In this document: in pieces, positions 34,442 to 43,572 of the stretch
Layout of the letters: every line of letters starts with the position of its first letter
Position numbering within the stretch: the first letter of the stretch is position 1
Source of the DNA: Dehalococcoidia bacterium
GTDB taxonomy: Bacteria; Chloroflexota; Dehalococcoidia; SZUA-161
Length of the DNA stretch: 64,000 nt
Assembly: GCA_014874385.1 (NCBI GenBank)
Contig: JACWAE010000016.1
Coordinates: 1 to 64,000 of the forward strand
Direction of reading: 5' to 3'
Translations under genes and position numbers: made by a program
Notes under the pieces: model-generated
Database searches by the model: none
What the model was told of the DNA's origin: nothing
What the model saw: only the letters and a program-made list of their open reading frames with translations

Positions 34442-35263
34442 ATGACCAGAGTCGCTTTTCAAGGGGAAAGAGGCGCTTTCAGCGAAGACGCAGTAATAAG
34501 ATTCTTCGGCGACGCCGAGCTTATACCCTGCCGCTCCTTTGCTCATGTCTTCGAATCTGTAACTAAAGACGAAGGCGATTTCGGTGTCGTACCCATAGAG
34601 AACTCGCAGGCAGGCAGTATCAACGAGACCTACGACCTCCTTCTAAGATATGACCTTAATATATACGGCGAGATAGACCTCAGGGTAAACCATTGTCTCA
34701 TGGCGCTCCCGGGTGAGAGTTTAGCCAGCATAAAGACAGTCTATTCCCATCCCCAGGCCCTGGCCCAATGCGAGCAGTTCTTGAGCAAGATGGGCGTGGA
34801 AATAGTACCCACCTATGATACCGCCGGCAGCGCCAAGCTGATACGGGAGAAAAGGCTGGTCAACTGCGCCGCTGTGGCCAGCAAGAGAGTTGCTCAGATC
34901 TACGAGATGCAGGTGCTTGCCGAGAACATCCAGACAATCCCAAACAACTACACTAAATTCTTTGTCATCTCCAAGAAAAAGGCCGCGTATGCTGAAAAGA
35001 ATAAGACCTCGCTCATTTTCATTACAAAGAACATCCCTGGCGCCCTGTATCATTGTCTGGGCGCTTTCTCCAGGAGGGGCATAAACCTGACCAAGCTGGA
35101 ATCCAGGCCGATCAAGGATAAACCCTGGGAGTACATTTTCTACGTTGATTTCGAGGGACACTTAGAGGACGATATCTGCAGCCAGGCCTTGACATACCTT
35201 AAGAAGAAAACTAGTTTCATTAAGATACTTGGGTCGTATCCCAAAGCCATGGAGTCGGGATAG
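34442..35263 (+). CDS. pheA: Prephenate dehydratase
   Basis: A 273-residue monofunctional enzyme converting prephenate to phenylpyruvate. The catalytic domain starts VAFQGERGAFSEDA and includes VPIENSQAGSIN, VYSHPQALAQC and NNYTKFFVI, where the Thr corresponds to the catalytic TRF motif. The C-terminal ACT domain carries ESRP, the phenylalanine-binding motif, so feedback inhibition is expected. It stands behind the trkA genes by 35 bases and before convergent mnmA. Confidence 0.93.
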   Translation: MTRVAFQGERGAFSEDAVIRFFGDAELIPCRSFAHVFESVTKDEGDFGVVPIENSQAGSINETYDLLLRYDLNIYGEIDLRVNHCLMALPGESLASIKTVYSHPQALAQCEQFLSKMGVEIVPTYDTAGSAKLIREKRLVNCAAVASKRVAQIYEMQVLAENIQTIPNNYTKFFVISKKKAAYAEKNKTSLIFITKNIPGALYHCLGAFSRRGINLTKLESRPIKDKPWEYIFYVDFEGHLEDDICSQALTYLKKKTSFIKILGSYPKAMESG

Positions 35264-35291
35264 AAGACATCCTGCCAAAAAGCCTTGAGAC

Positions 35292-36362
35292 TTACTCAAT
35301 TATGCCCCCGCCGATAACCACATCATCCCTGTAGAAGACCACGGCTTGCCCCGGCGTGATTGCCCGCTGCGGTTCCTCGAATACAAGCCGTGCCTGCTGC
35401 CCTTGAGGATATAGCATCGCCTTTGCCTCGGGCGACTTGTACCTGATCTTGGCAGTAACGTCCGTAGGCACCTGCGGAGGTTCATCGGAGACGTAGCTTA
35501 CCTCGTTAGCAATTAGTTCGCTGCTGAGAAGCTGGTCATTAGTTCCTACTACAACGCGGTTGTTATCGGGATTAATCGACAGAACATACAGCGGCTCATG
35601 TGCAGCCAGACCCAACCCCCGCCGCTGCCCCACCGTGTAAAAGCCGATCCCGGAATGTCTACCCATAACCTTGCCCTCCGTATCGACAATGTCGCCGGGC
35701 TGGGTCATGCTGCGTTCTGACAAAAAGTGATGATAGCCCCCCTCAGCGATAAAGCAAATCTCCTGGCTTTCCGCTTTGTCCCAAACGGGCAGCCCTGATT
35801 CCTGCGCTATACGGCGTGCCTCACCCTTGCTATATGAGCCCATCGGAAGCAGTAAGTGCTCCAGCTCTTTCTGACCCAAGGTGTATAGGACATATGACTG
35901 TTCCTTGGCATAGTCAATTCCTTTGAGCAGTATATAGCTTCCATCGCGCTGCTTGATCCGGGCGTAGTGGCCTGTAGCCAGGTAATCGGCGCCGAGCGTC
36001 AAAGCCCTGTTCAACAGGAAATCGAACTTTATCCACTTATTGCAGGCGAGGCAGGGATTGGGCGTCCTGCCCCGGAGATATTCCCGGCAGAAATAGTCCA
36101 CCACATAGGTTTGGAACTGCGCCTCGAAATTGAGCACATAGAAAGGTATATCTAAGACCTGACAGACCCGCCGGGCATCTTCTACCTCCTCCAGAGAGCA
36201 ACACCGGCGATACGGAGCGGGAGAATTGCCGTTTCCCTCCGTCCAAAGCCTCATCGTCACTCCAATGACCTCGTAGCCTTCCCTCTTCAAAATAGCGGCT
36301 GCCGACGAGGAATCGACTCCGCCGCTCATAGCTACGACAACCAGCTCGCCTTTGCTGCTCAT
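35292..36362 (-). CDS. mnmA: tRNA-specific 2-thiouridylase
   Basis: A 356-residue enzyme that thiolates U34 of tRNA Lys, Glu and Gln. It shows the PP-loop AMSGGVDSSSAA, the catalytic cysteine in TPNPCLACN and the second cysteine in ESQEICFI, with the GQRRGLGLA and GQAVVFY segments of the C-terminal domains. Length and motif order are normal. It is transcribed towards pheA. Confidence 0.95.
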   Translation of the reverse strand: MSSKGELVVVAMSGGVDSSSAAAILKREGYEVIGVTMRLWTEGNGNSPAPYRRCCSLEEVEDARRVCQVLDIPFYVLNFEAQFQTYVVDYFCREYLRGRTPNPCLACNKWIKFDFLLNRALTLGADYLATGHYARIKQRDGSYILLKGIDYAKEQSYVLYTLGQKELEHLLLPMGSYSKGEARRIAQESGLPVWDKAESQEICFIAEGGYHHFLSERSMTQPGDIVDTEGKVMGRHSGIGFYTVGQRRGLGLAAHEPLYVLSINPDNNRVVVGTNDQLLSSELIANEVSYVSDEPPQVPTDVTAKIRYKSPEAKAMLYPQGQQARLVFEEPQRAITPGQAVVFYRDDVVIGGGIIE

Positions 36363-36567
36363 AGTTTGCTCTTTATATACTCGATTGTACGATCAAGCTG
36401 AGGGTCCTTCCCCTGTTGGATATCCTGCTCTGTCCCACCCTGATATTAACAGCTTTTGCCGAAGCTAGCAATTAAACTGGTGGCTGAACCCTTTCATTGA
36501 CTTTCCCATCGTGGACTGGTATCCTAAATGAGGTTGCCCGAAGCTGATTACAAGGAGGGAAAAATTA

Positions 36568-37977
36568 ATGGCCGGCATCACTTCCTATGGAGCCTATGTG
36601 CCTCTCTGGCGACTGAGCAGGGAGGCAATCATGAAAGGGGTGCGCGGGGAGAAGGCTATCCGCAACTACGATGAGGATAGCACGACCATGGCGGTGGCCG
36701 CTGCGATAGATTGTCTCAAAGGGCAGAATAGGGAGTCGGTAGACGCGGTATTCTTCGCCACCACTACCTCACCCTACAAAGAAAAACAGATATCAACCAC
36801 CATCGCTGCTGCCTGCGACCTGCGGCGCGACATAACCACATGTGACTTCAGCAGTTCCCTGAGGTCTGCCACATCAGCCATAAAGGCTGCGCTCGACGCC
36901 ATAAAGGCTGCCTCAGCAAAAGAGGTGCTAGTGGTGGCAGCCGACTGCCGTATTGGTGCCCCGGGCACCGAGTTCGAGCAGAACTTCGGCGACGGCGCTG
37001 CAGCCTTGCTCATCAGCGATAAAGACGTAGCTGCCAGCATAGACGCTTGGCACTCCATATCTAACGAGGCTCACGATTACTGGAGGCTGGACGACGATAC
37101 CTTCGTCCGCTCCTGGGAGGACAGGTTCGTTTTCAACGCCGTCTATTACGATATGGTGACGCAAAACGTGGCTGCGCTGTTGAAGAAAACCAGCTTCGCC
37201 GCCAAGGATTTCGCCAAGGTTATCATCACTGCCCCCAGTCCCAGGGTGCTTTCCGAGATACCGAAGAAGCTCGGCATCGACCCCAAAGCGCAGATGCAGA
37301 ACCCCCTGTTAGATATCATGGGCAATACCGGCGCTGCCTATGGCTTGATGCTCCTTGTCGCAGCCCTTGAGGAGGCTAAAGCAGGCGACAAGCTGCTCCT
37401 CAATAACTACGGCAACGGCAGCGATTCCTTAGTAATAACCGTCACCGACAAGATAGGCAAAAAGGTGGAAGGCCGACGCGGCATGAAGTCCCACCTTGCC
37501 TCAAAGAAGATAGTCGATGACTACAGGACATACCTCCAGTGGCGCGGCTTGCTCACATTCGAGGCTACGCCCACTCCCCCCGGAGGTTTCATCTCCGCAG
37601 CAGCGTTGTATAGAGACCGCACCCAGATTTACCCGCTGCATGGTCACAAGTGCAAGTCCTGCAATAATATCCACTTCCCGCCGCAAAGGGTCTGCCCGAC
37701 TTGCAGAGCCAAAGACCAGTACGAGGACTGGCGCCTATCCGATAGAAAAGGTACCCTGTTCACCTTCGCGGCAGACTACCTTTGCCAGAGGCGCGAGGCA
37801 CCACGTATAACCGCCATCGTAGACTTCGAAGGCGGCGGGCGCATGGCTACCGTAATGACAGACAGGGTGCTCGAGGAGCTAAAGATAGGGATGCCTGTAG
37901 AGATGAGCTTCAGAAAGCTGGCAACTCAAGACGGATTCCATAACTACTTCTGGAAATCTATCCCTCTCAGGAGTTGA
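36568..37977 (+). CDS. HMG-CoA-synthase-like protein fused to a DUF35 zinc-ribbon/OB domain
   Basis: A 469-residue fusion. Residues 1-~330 have the condensing-enzyme fold (GITSYGAYVPLWRL; FGDGAAALLI; NPLLDIMGNTGAAYG). Residues ~345-469 are a DUF35 unit with a CxxC...CxxC zinc ribbon (CKSCNNIHFPPQRVCPTC) and an OB fold. In archaea, separate thiolase, HMG-CoA synthase and DUF35 proteins form one channelling complex; here two are joined and the thiolase follows. The usual nucleophilic cysteine appears to be replaced (FSSSLRSAT, about residues 94-102; nearest Cys is C92), so condensing activity is uncertain. The start follows AAGGAGG. Confidence 0.85.
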   Translation: MAGITSYGAYVPLWRLSREAIMKGVRGEKAIRNYDEDSTTMAVAAAIDCLKGQNRESVDAVFFATTTSPYKEKQISTTIAAACDLRRDITTCDFSSSLRSATSAIKAALDAIKAASAKEVLVVAADCRIGAPGTEFEQNFGDGAAALLISDKDVAASIDAWHSISNEAHDYWRLDDDTFVRSWEDRFVFNAVYYDMVTQNVAALLKKTSFAAKDFAKVIITAPSPRVLSEIPKKLGIDPKAQMQNPLLDIMGNTGAAYGLMLLVAALEEAKAGDKLLLNNYGNGSDSLVITVTDKIGKKVEGRRGMKSHLASKKIVDDYRTYLQWRGLLTFEATPTPPGGFISAAALYRDRTQIYPLHGHKCKSCNNIHFPPQRVCPTCRAKDQYEDWRLSDRKGTLFTFAADYLCQRREAPRITAIVDFEGGGRMATVMTDRVLEELKIGMPVEMSFRKLATQDGFHNYFWKSIPLRS

Positions 37978-38015
37978 CCGATACCTATTCTCAAATAATG
38001 AGGAGGAAAAAGAGA

Positions 38016-39209
38016 ATGCCTGGCATTAGAGATAGAGTGGCTGTAGTGGGCATGGGCTGCACCCGGTTCGGAGAGCTCTTCAATATGAGTGACCAGGACC
38101 TGATGGTGGAGTCCTGCTACGCAGCTTTGGAAGATGCCAAGATGAACCTCAAGGAAATTAAAGCAGCCTGGGTCGGTATCCAGGGTGCTGAGACGGGCTA
38201 TAGCGGCTGCAAGCTCGCCCGTGCTTTGAAGACCGACTATATACCTATTACGAGGGTAGAAAACTACTGCGCCACCGGTATCGAGGCCTTCAGAAACGCT
38301 TCGTATGCCGTGGCTGCTGGCATATATGACATAGCGCTGGCTTGTGGAGTGGAGAAACTCAAGGATACCGGGGCTGCCGGCGTCACCCAGATGGGCGGCG
38401 AAGGACAGTTCGGAAGCTGGGTCTGGGCGCCCGTCATAGCACCTGCCAGGTTCGCCTTGGCTGCCACCAGGTATTTCCACACCTATGGTCTCTCTCCGCA
38501 GGAAGGCAAGCGTATGCTGGCCATGGTTGCGGTGAAGAACCATCACAACGGCAGCCTCAACCCCAGAGCGCACTTCCAGCGTGAGATAACCATAGACCAG
38601 GCTGTCAACGCACCCATGATTGCCTGGCCTTTGGGGCTTTTCGACTGCTGCGGTGTCAGCGACGGCTCGGCAGCAGCCATCATTACCACACCGGAGATCG
38701 CCAAGCGCATCAGGGATGACTATCTCCTGGTCAAAGGCTTCGGTATCTGCGCTGACGGCGGTACATTCGGGGTTATACCCAGCGATTACGACTTCGTCCA
38801 CATCGAAGCTATTGTACGCTCCGGTAAGATGGCATATGAGGAGGCTGGCATCAAGAACCCCAGGAAAGAAATAGACATCGCCGAGGTACACGACTGCTTC
38901 ACCATCACGGAGGCCATAATCTGCGAAGACCTCCGCTTTACCGAGCGCGGCAAGTACAAACAGGACATCGATGCTGGTAACTTCAATATTGAAGGTGAGG
39001 TTGCGGTCAACTCCGATGGCGGACTGAAGTGCTTCGGCCACCCCGTAGGCGCTACTGGGCTAAGGATGCTCTTCGAATCATGGCTCCAGCTCAGAGGCCA
39101 AGCAGGCGCCCGGCAGATAAAGAACGCCAGAATAGGTATAGCCCAGAACTACGGTGGTATACCTGGCGGCGGCATCTCCGGCATGGCCATCGTCGGCGCT
39201 CGGGACTAA
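38016..39209 (+). CDS. SCP-x/archaeal-type thiolase (acetyl-CoA acetyltransferase-like)
   Basis: A 397-residue thiolase-fold protein with the nucleophile in ENYCATGIEAF and the histidine in CFGHPVGATGLR. The C-terminal CGGG motif of biosynthetic thiolases is replaced by NYGGIPGGGISG, as in SCP-x and archaeal-type enzymes. The ATG at 38016 has GAGGAGG nine bases upstream; the frame from 37974 overlaps the previous gene by only 4 bases, but its extra residues are unconserved. It probably works with the fused HMGCS-like/DUF35 protein on acetoacetyl-CoA or longer 3-oxoacyl-CoA. Confidence 0.88.
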   Translation: MPGIRDRVAVVGMGCTRFGELFNMSDQDLMVESCYAALEDAKMNLKEIKAAWVGIQGAETGYSGCKLARALKTDYIPITRVENYCATGIEAFRNASYAVAAGIYDIALACGVEKLKDTGAAGVTQMGGEGQFGSWVWAPVIAPARFALAATRYFHTYGLSPQEGKRMLAMVAVKNHHNGSLNPRAHFQREITIDQAVNAPMIAWPLGLFDCCGVSDGSAAAIITTPEIAKRIRDDYLLVKGFGICADGGTFGVIPSDYDFVHIEAIVRSGKMAYEEAGIKNPRKEIDIAEVHDCFTITEAIICEDLRFTERGKYKQDIDAGNFNIEGEVAVNSDGGLKCFGHPVGATGLRMLFESWLQLRGQAGARQIKNARIGIAQNYGGIPGGGISGMAIVGARD

Positions 39210-39236
39210 CTGTGAGCATTCAGCAATCCGCTTTCC

Positions 39237-39360
39237 GTAGGGGCACAGTGTGCTGTGCCCGATAACACTAAGGGGGATTATAGAAATCCCCATGAAAATG
39301 CAAATTGTAGGGGCGACCCGCCGGGTCGCCCCTACATATTCCCCCTTTTCTAAAGGGGGG
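39237..39360. repeat. Cluster of intergenic hairpin repeats
   Basis: Three hairpins in a row: GGGCACAG-TGTG-CTGTGCCC (39241-39260), a 14-base stem with TGTAGGGGCGACCC and a 3-base loop (39306-39336), and CCCCCTTT-TCT-AAAGGGGG (39341-39359). The same building blocks, with different inner stems, recur at 43732-43793. They resemble non-autonomous intergenic repeats. Together with the smpB promoter they fill the gap between the thiolase and smpB. Confidence 0.75.
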
Positions 39361-39457
39361 CAAGGGGATTACAATAACAATATCGGAGTAGGGTAGCCAG
39401 AGGGGATTGACTCCAATCAGAAGCGCAGGATACCTCCAGTTTAGTGACTTAAATCAC

Positions 39458-39486
39458 TTGACATAACTTAATTATTGTGGTATAAG
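39458..39486 (+). promoter_or_regulatory. smpB promoter, leaderless type
   Basis: -35 TTGACA (39458-39463), 17-base spacer, -10 TATAAG (39481-39486). The smpB ATG starts only 5 bases after the -10, at the expected transcription start, and there is no ribosome-binding site. Confidence 0.75.
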
Positions 39487-39491
39487 AATAT

Positions 39492-39965
39492 ATGGCAGAG
39501 AATCAGAAAATAATCACCGTCAACCGCAAGGCGTATCACGATTACCATATCGAGGATACTGTTGAGGCTGGCCTTGTTCTCACCGGCACCGAGATCAAGT
39601 CCATCCGGGGAGGGCGAGTCAACCTCAAGGATTCCTACGCCAGCCCGAAAGACGGTGAGTTGTGGCTGGTGAACGCCCATATTGCGCAGTATCCGGGTGG
39701 CAACCGGTACAATCACGAGCCAACCAGGCCGCGTAAATTGCTGCTGCATCAAAGAGAGATATACGACCTCAGCAGCGAGGTCGAGAGGAAAGGGTACACC
39801 GTAGTGCCCCTCAAACTGTACCTTAAAAAAGGAATAGCGAAAGTCGAACTGGGTCTCGCCAGGGGCAAAAAACAATACGACAAACGCCAGTCCATAGCCC
39901 AGCGAGACGACCAGCGCCAGATGGAACGGGCGTTAAAGCAAGGCCCCAAAGCCAAGAAACGGTAG
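39492..39965 (+). CDS. smpB: SsrA-binding protein
   Basis: A 157-residue SmpB with [29 protein letters not shown], the tmRNA-binding barrel (KDSYA, NAHIAQY) and the basic C-terminal tail ending KQGPKAKKR that enters the mRNA channel. It partners tmRNA in trans-translation. The ssrA gene follows 119 bases downstream on the same strand, the usual arrangement. Confidence 0.97.
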   Translation: MAENQKIITVNRKAYHDYHIEDTVEAGLVLTGTEIKSIRGGRVNLKDSYASPKDGELWLVNAHIAQYPGGNRYNHEPTRPRKLLLHQREIYDLSSEVERKGYTVVPLKLYLKKGIAKVELGLARGKKQYDKRQSIAQRDDQRQMERALKQGPKAKKR

Positions 39966-40084
39966 GGCATACTTTACATAATGTTTTGGCGTCCCGGTCC
40001 AACGATTGTGGTTGCGTGGCCCGCAGCCACTGGCCTACAGACGAAACTAGCAGCGCAACCGAATGCCGATAAACCATTTTACTT

Positions 40085-40437
40085 GGGGACGTGTGGTTCG
40101 ACAGGGGAGTAGTGGTTCGGAGTTGCAAGCCGAGGTGCCATCCACCTCGTAAATCAGATGGCAAAAAAAGTAACTGGCGAAAGAGAATACGCCTTAGCTG
40201 CCTAACAAGGCAGCTACGCCCACCTCGACCTCTCCTCGATGGGTTGGGATTGGGCGCCGAAATGTCGAGGTGCTGCGACCCCGATGTCGGTAAGGGTCGC
40301 CTAAGAAACATCGACTGGCTCCATTGAAATCGGCCGGCGGATGACAGTGGAGCGAGAACAAACAGCCGAATAAGCTTGTAGAGACTCTGAATAGCGCTCT
40401 TCTGGACGGGGAGTTCGACTCTCCCCCGTCTCCACCA
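40085..40437 (+). ncRNA. ssrA: tmRNA (transfer-messenger RNA)
   Basis: The 5' end GGGGACG pairs with CGTCTCC before the terminal ACCA, and GGTTCGACAGGG is the conserved start of the tRNA-like domain. The 3' end has a T arm with TTCGACT and an encoded CCA. The tag frame at 40161-40205 reads AKKVTGEREYALAA and stops with TAA; the YALAA end is the normal degradation signal. Pseudoknot stems are visible after the tag (CACCTCGAC with GTCGAGGTG; GCGACCC with GGGTCGC). It releases stalled ribosomes together with SmpB. Confidence 0.96.
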
Positions 40438-40447
40438 GAAATATATT

Positions 40448-40476
40448 GAGCCCCCGGGTTCAGAACCCGGGGGCTC
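40448..40476 (+). terminator. Hairpin after tmRNA
   Basis: A 13-base perfect stem GAGCCCCCGGGTT, loop CAG, then its complement, followed by a short T-containing tail. It lies 11 bases after the tmRNA CCA end and should stop ssrA transcription. It differs from the AGGCCTCTCTTT hairpins that follow the two additional tmRNA 3' ends. Confidence 0.75.
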
Positions 40477-40509
40477 GTTCATTATGCGGATATTCAAGCC
40501 GGCAACGTT

Positions 40510-40746
40510 TCAGAGGTCATGTTTTTTCTCTTCAAACTCTGCTTTAGTTATCTCGCCACTGGCATAGCGTCTCTTCAGTATTTCGAGAGCCGTTTCTGAC
40601 CGGGTATAGCTGGTCCGGCCGCTCCTGCTGAGCCAACGAATCAGCGTAACTATCCCCCAGATAATCAGGCCCCAGAAAACTATCATTATTATCAGCATAA
40701 TCACTCCGAAACCTCCGAATCCCCAACCAAACAACGGCCACATCAT
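40510..40746 (-). CDS. SHOCT-domain small membrane protein
   Basis: A 78-residue protein: one long hydrophobic helix (GFGVIMLIIMIVFWGLIIWGIVTLI) and a C-terminal SHOCT motif (ALEILKRRYASGEITKAEFEEKKHDL). SHOCT domains are short helical interaction modules. It is the last gene behind the histidine kinase on the same strand, and so probably part of the same envelope-response unit. Confidence 0.85.
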   Translation of the reverse strand: MMWPLFGWGFGGFGVIMLIIMIVFWGLIIWGIVTLIRWLSRSGRTSYTRSETALEILKRRYASGEITKAEFEEKKHDL

Positions 40747-40799
40747 TATTTCTTACCTCCTTATCTATCATTATAACTGCATTTTGAAAACTTATGCAG

Positions 40800-41942
40800 T
40801 TACTTTGCCTGAGTCTCAGAAACAGCGGGCAACGTAAAGAAGAACGTGCTGCCTTTTCCAGGGGCGCTCTCGACCCACACTTTGCCCTTGTGCGCTTCAA
40901 CCAGCTCCTTCACCACGGTTAACCCTATGCCGGACCCTCCCGACCTCTTTCCCTTCGGTTGCGAGCCCTGATAGTAGCGATCAAAGATATGCGGGAGCTC
41001 CTCTTCGGAAATACCTTGACCGGTGTCTGCCACGGAAACAAGCAGATACTGATTTGGCCGCCCATTGCCTTTTTTAGTTGCTACGGTAACTTCAATAGCG
41101 TCCCCTTCGGAGGTGTACCGCAGGGCATTGCTGAGAAGGTTTACCACGACCTGCGATACTCTGTCCGTGTCCATCATTGCCTTGGGCAGATCCGGCTGGA
41201 TGTGCAGTGAGAGCGACACGTTCTTTCTCTTTGCTTCTGAGTCAGCAGCCGTCACAATCGATGACACCAGCGCACCGAGATCCCCCGGCGCTGGTGAAAG
41301 GTTCAATTTCCCTGCTTCTACCTGTGACAGAGTGCGTAAGTCTTTCACCAGTCGCGAAAGCAGCAGGGCCTCTTTATGAAGCGAAGAGATATTCGACGAT
41401 GACGGTTCAACCACGCCGTCGAGTATACCTTCCAGGTTGCTCTGTATTACTGCCAGAGGCGTGCCCATTTCATGCGCCAGGTCCCCCATTAGCTTGCGTC
41501 GCATATCCTGGTTCTTTTCCAATGAATCGACCATACTATTAAACGTATCTGTCAGAGTTCCTACCTCATCTGTAGAACCGGGTGTCACGCGGCATGACAT
41601 GTCTCCTCGCGCCACGCGGCTGGCGGCGACACTGAGCCGTCTCAATGGAGCCGTGATCTGGCGGGAGAATATGAGTGCAATTGAAGCCGCTATAGCAACC
41701 GCAATGCCTCCCGCTATCCACAGGGAGCTATGCACTGAGTTAAGGAACTCAGTCTCAGGGGCACCCATCATTCCACCGGCGTTACCGCCCATCATTTGAT
41801 TCATGCGCCCGATGTGCTCCAGGTAGCTGCCAAAATCTGCGTTGGTCGAGTTGCGTATCAGCAACGTTGCGACGAGGACTCCGACTACAGCCGTTGCCGC
41901 AGTGATCACGGCCATCTTAAGCCAGAGTTTATTAATGCGCAT
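40800..41942 (-). CDS. Sensor histidine kinase
   Basis: A 380-residue membrane kinase. An N-terminal helix (AVITAATAVVGVLVATLLI), a short external domain containing a methionine/glycine run (MNQMMGGNAGGMMGAPE), a second helix, a HAMP domain, the phospho-accepting His in GDLAHEMGTPLAVI, and an ATPase domain with VVNLLSNALRYT, VADTGQGI and GGSGIGLTVV. The start is the ATG at 41942, nine bases after GGAGG and overlapping the response-regulator gene by 11 bases; longer frames run through that gene. The stimulus is unknown; the Met-rich loop hints at a metal such as Cu(I). Confidence 0.9.
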   Translation of the reverse strand: MRINKLWLKMAVITAATAVVGVLVATLLIRNSTNADFGSYLEHIGRMNQMMGGNAGGMMGAPETEFLNSVHSSLWIAGGIAVAIAASIALIFSRQITAPLRRLSVAASRVARGDMSCRVTPGSTDEVGTLTDTFNSMVDSLEKNQDMRRKLMGDLAHEMGTPLAVIQSNLEGILDGVVEPSSSNISSLHKEALLLSRLVKDLRTLSQVEAGKLNLSPAPGDLGALVSSIVTAADSEAKRKNVSLSLHIQPDLPKAMMDTDRVSQVVVNLLSNALRYTSEGDAIEVTVATKKGNGRPNQYLLVSVADTGQGISEEELPHIFDRYYQGSQPKGKRSGGSGIGLTVVKELVEAHKGKVWVESAPGKGSTFFFTLPAVSETQAK

Positions 41943-42645
41943 CTGCATCCACCTCCAACTTGTAGCCCACGCCGCGCACCGTTTCGATATGACAGCCGCA
42001 TTGACCTGATGCCATCTTCTGGCGCAGGTTCTTGATATGCGCATCGATAGTGCGCTCATATCCTTCGTAATCGATCCCCTGCACAGCGTCGAGCAAATGC
42101 ATACGGCTGTATACCCTGCCCGGGGACTGGGCCAATGTAGACAGCAGCTTGAATTCAGTCGTGGTAAGGTCGAGCCTCCGGCCGCTGCAACTAGCCTCAT
42201 AACGTGCGGCGTCTATTGCCAGGTCGCCTATAGTTAGCGTCTCCGACGGAGCAGGCTGGGACGCCTGTCTGCGTAGCACCGCCCGAACCCTGGCCACAAT
42301 TTCCCTGGCGCTGAAGGGCTTGGTCACGTAGTCATCTCCACCCAGTTCGAGCCCTACTATCCTGTCTACCTCTTCTCCACGCCCGGTGAGCATAATTATA
42401 GGAACGTTGGACTGCTTCCTGAGAGTACGGCATACCTCGAGCCCATCGATGTCAGGCAGATTGAGGTCCAGGATGATAATATCGGGTTTGTAGCTCGTGG
42501 CACGTTCTAATGCCTGCCTGCCGTTGGCCGCGCTGGCTATCTGGAATCCCTCTTTCTCAAGGTACAGCTTGAGAACTTCTATAATCTTAGGCTCGTCATC
42601 AACAACGAGGACTCTGCTCTGCACCATTTCGGCCCCTGGTTCCAT
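41932..42645 (-). CDS. OmpR-family response regulator
   Basis: A 237-residue regulator with a receiver domain (VLVVDDEPKIIEV; phospho-acceptor Asp in DIIILDLNLPD; Lys in DYVTKPFS) and a winged-helix DNA-binding domain (LDLTTTEFKLLSTLAQSPGRVYSR; TIDAHIKNLRQK; VRGVGYKLE). ATGs at 42645 and 42627 are both possible starts; the frame further upstream is unconserved. It forms a pair with the kinase gene it overlaps. Confidence 0.92.
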   Translation of the reverse strand: MEPGAEMVQSRVLVVDDEPKIIEVLKLYLEKEGFQIASAANGRQALERATSYKPDIIILDLNLPDIDGLEVCRTLRKQSNVPIIMLTGRGEEVDRIVGLELGGDDYVTKPFSAREIVARVRAVLRRQASQPAPSETLTIGDLAIDAARYEASCSGRRLDLTTTEFKLLSTLAQSPGRVYSRMHLLDAVQGIDYEGYERTIDAHIKNLRQKMASGQCGCHIETVRGVGYKLEVDADAH

Positions 42646-42687
42646 ATTACAATAACGGCGACTTTCTGTACAATTAATTTGCGTCAA

Positions 42688-42718
42688 AGAGTCCGGTGGA
42701 GAAATCCCACCGGACTCT
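42688..42718 (-). terminator. Hairpin between the exported-protein gene and the response regulator
   Basis: A 12-base perfect stem (AGAGTCCGGTGG and complement) with a 7-base loop, lying 45 bases after the stop of the exported-protein gene and just upstream of the regulator start. Only two or three T residues follow on the minus strand, so termination may be partial, giving graded expression of the downstream kinase pair. Confidence 0.55.
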
Positions 42719-42763
42719 ACCGCTGAGGGAGGCCGAATTATCACTTTACCAGCTTCCCATCAT

Positions 42764-43384
42764 TCAGCCCCCGTAGCCTCCCATCATGCCGCCATAGCCT
42801 CTCTGAGGCAATGTGTTACCATCCGGCTGCTGCCCGGAGCTATCCCCGCCGTAGTAACGTCCCATCATACCGCCCATGTAATAATCCCAGCCGCTGCCGT
42901 CGTAATTCAGTTGACTGGTCACCATAGTTTGTAACCTTTCCTGAACTTGCTCGGTCAAATTATTTGCTTGGTCCTGGCTTAGATACCCGTTCTGCACCAT
43001 GAGGCTCAGATGGTTTTCGTAGGTTGCCATCATGGTCTGAATTAGCTGCTCCTGGCTGATGCCATTGGCGCTGGCAATGTCCGCCAGGGTCTTGCCTGAG
43101 TTCAGTTGAGCTGCAAGGTCAGCAGTCGTGGTACCCAGTAGCGCTGCCACCTGCTGGTTTACCGGAAAGCCAGCTCCATATCCCATCATTGCGCCAACTC
43201 CATCGCAATACCACAAACCCGTCGTGTTATCGAGGGCATTGTTAGTGCTGGCAGTCTGATAGTTGCCGGCTGGCTGGTAAACTGCGCTGTGGTCGGCGGA
43301 CTTGGCGGCTACCACACCGATTCCGGTGCCGATAGCGAGTAGACCTGCGACTATGGGGATTACGATTTTCCATTTCTTGTTCAT
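42764..43384 (-). CDS. Exported Met/Gly/Tyr-rich protein
   Basis: A 206-residue protein with an N-terminal signal or anchor helix (IVIPIVAGLLAIGTGIGVVAA). The middle holds a helical region (AALLGTTTADLAAQL; LADIASANGISQEQLIQTMM; GYLSQDQANNLTEQVQERL) resembling DUF2680-like exported proteins. The C-terminus and one inner segment are rich in Met, Gly and Tyr (GAMMGYGAG, YMGGMMGRYYGG, YGGMMGGYGG). The kinase encoded downstream has a similar MMGG run in its outer loop, so both may handle the same metal ion. The start at 43384 follows GGAG by 8 bases. Confidence 0.75.
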   Translation of the reverse strand: MNKKWKIVIPIVAGLLAIGTGIGVVAAKSADHSAVYQPAGNYQTASTNNALDNTTGLWYCDGVGAMMGYGAGFPVNQQVAALLGTTTADLAAQLNSGKTLADIASANGISQEQLIQTMMATYENHLSLMVQNGYLSQDQANNLTEQVQERLQTMVTSQLNYDGSGWDYYMGGMMGRYYGGDSSGQQPDGNTLPQRGYGGMMGGYGG

Positions 43385-43572
43385 GCTCCACACTCCTTCT
43401 TTCTTAAGCTACCTTCATTCTGCCATTTGATTGTGAAGGCAGTATGAAGACAGTCCGAAGACTTTCCCTAAATTTCATCAAAATTGCAGCCGAAACAAAA
43501 CAGCCCTTCATGGCAATTATCATCGCCACCACGAGAATGAAAATATATTCTCGCATAACGAAGAGATAGTGC

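Noticed and set aside
37944-39041. 365-residue open frame on the minus strand
   Set aside because: It lies entirely opposite the thiolase gene, has no domain pattern, and arises because the thiolase codon bias leaves the antisense frame open.
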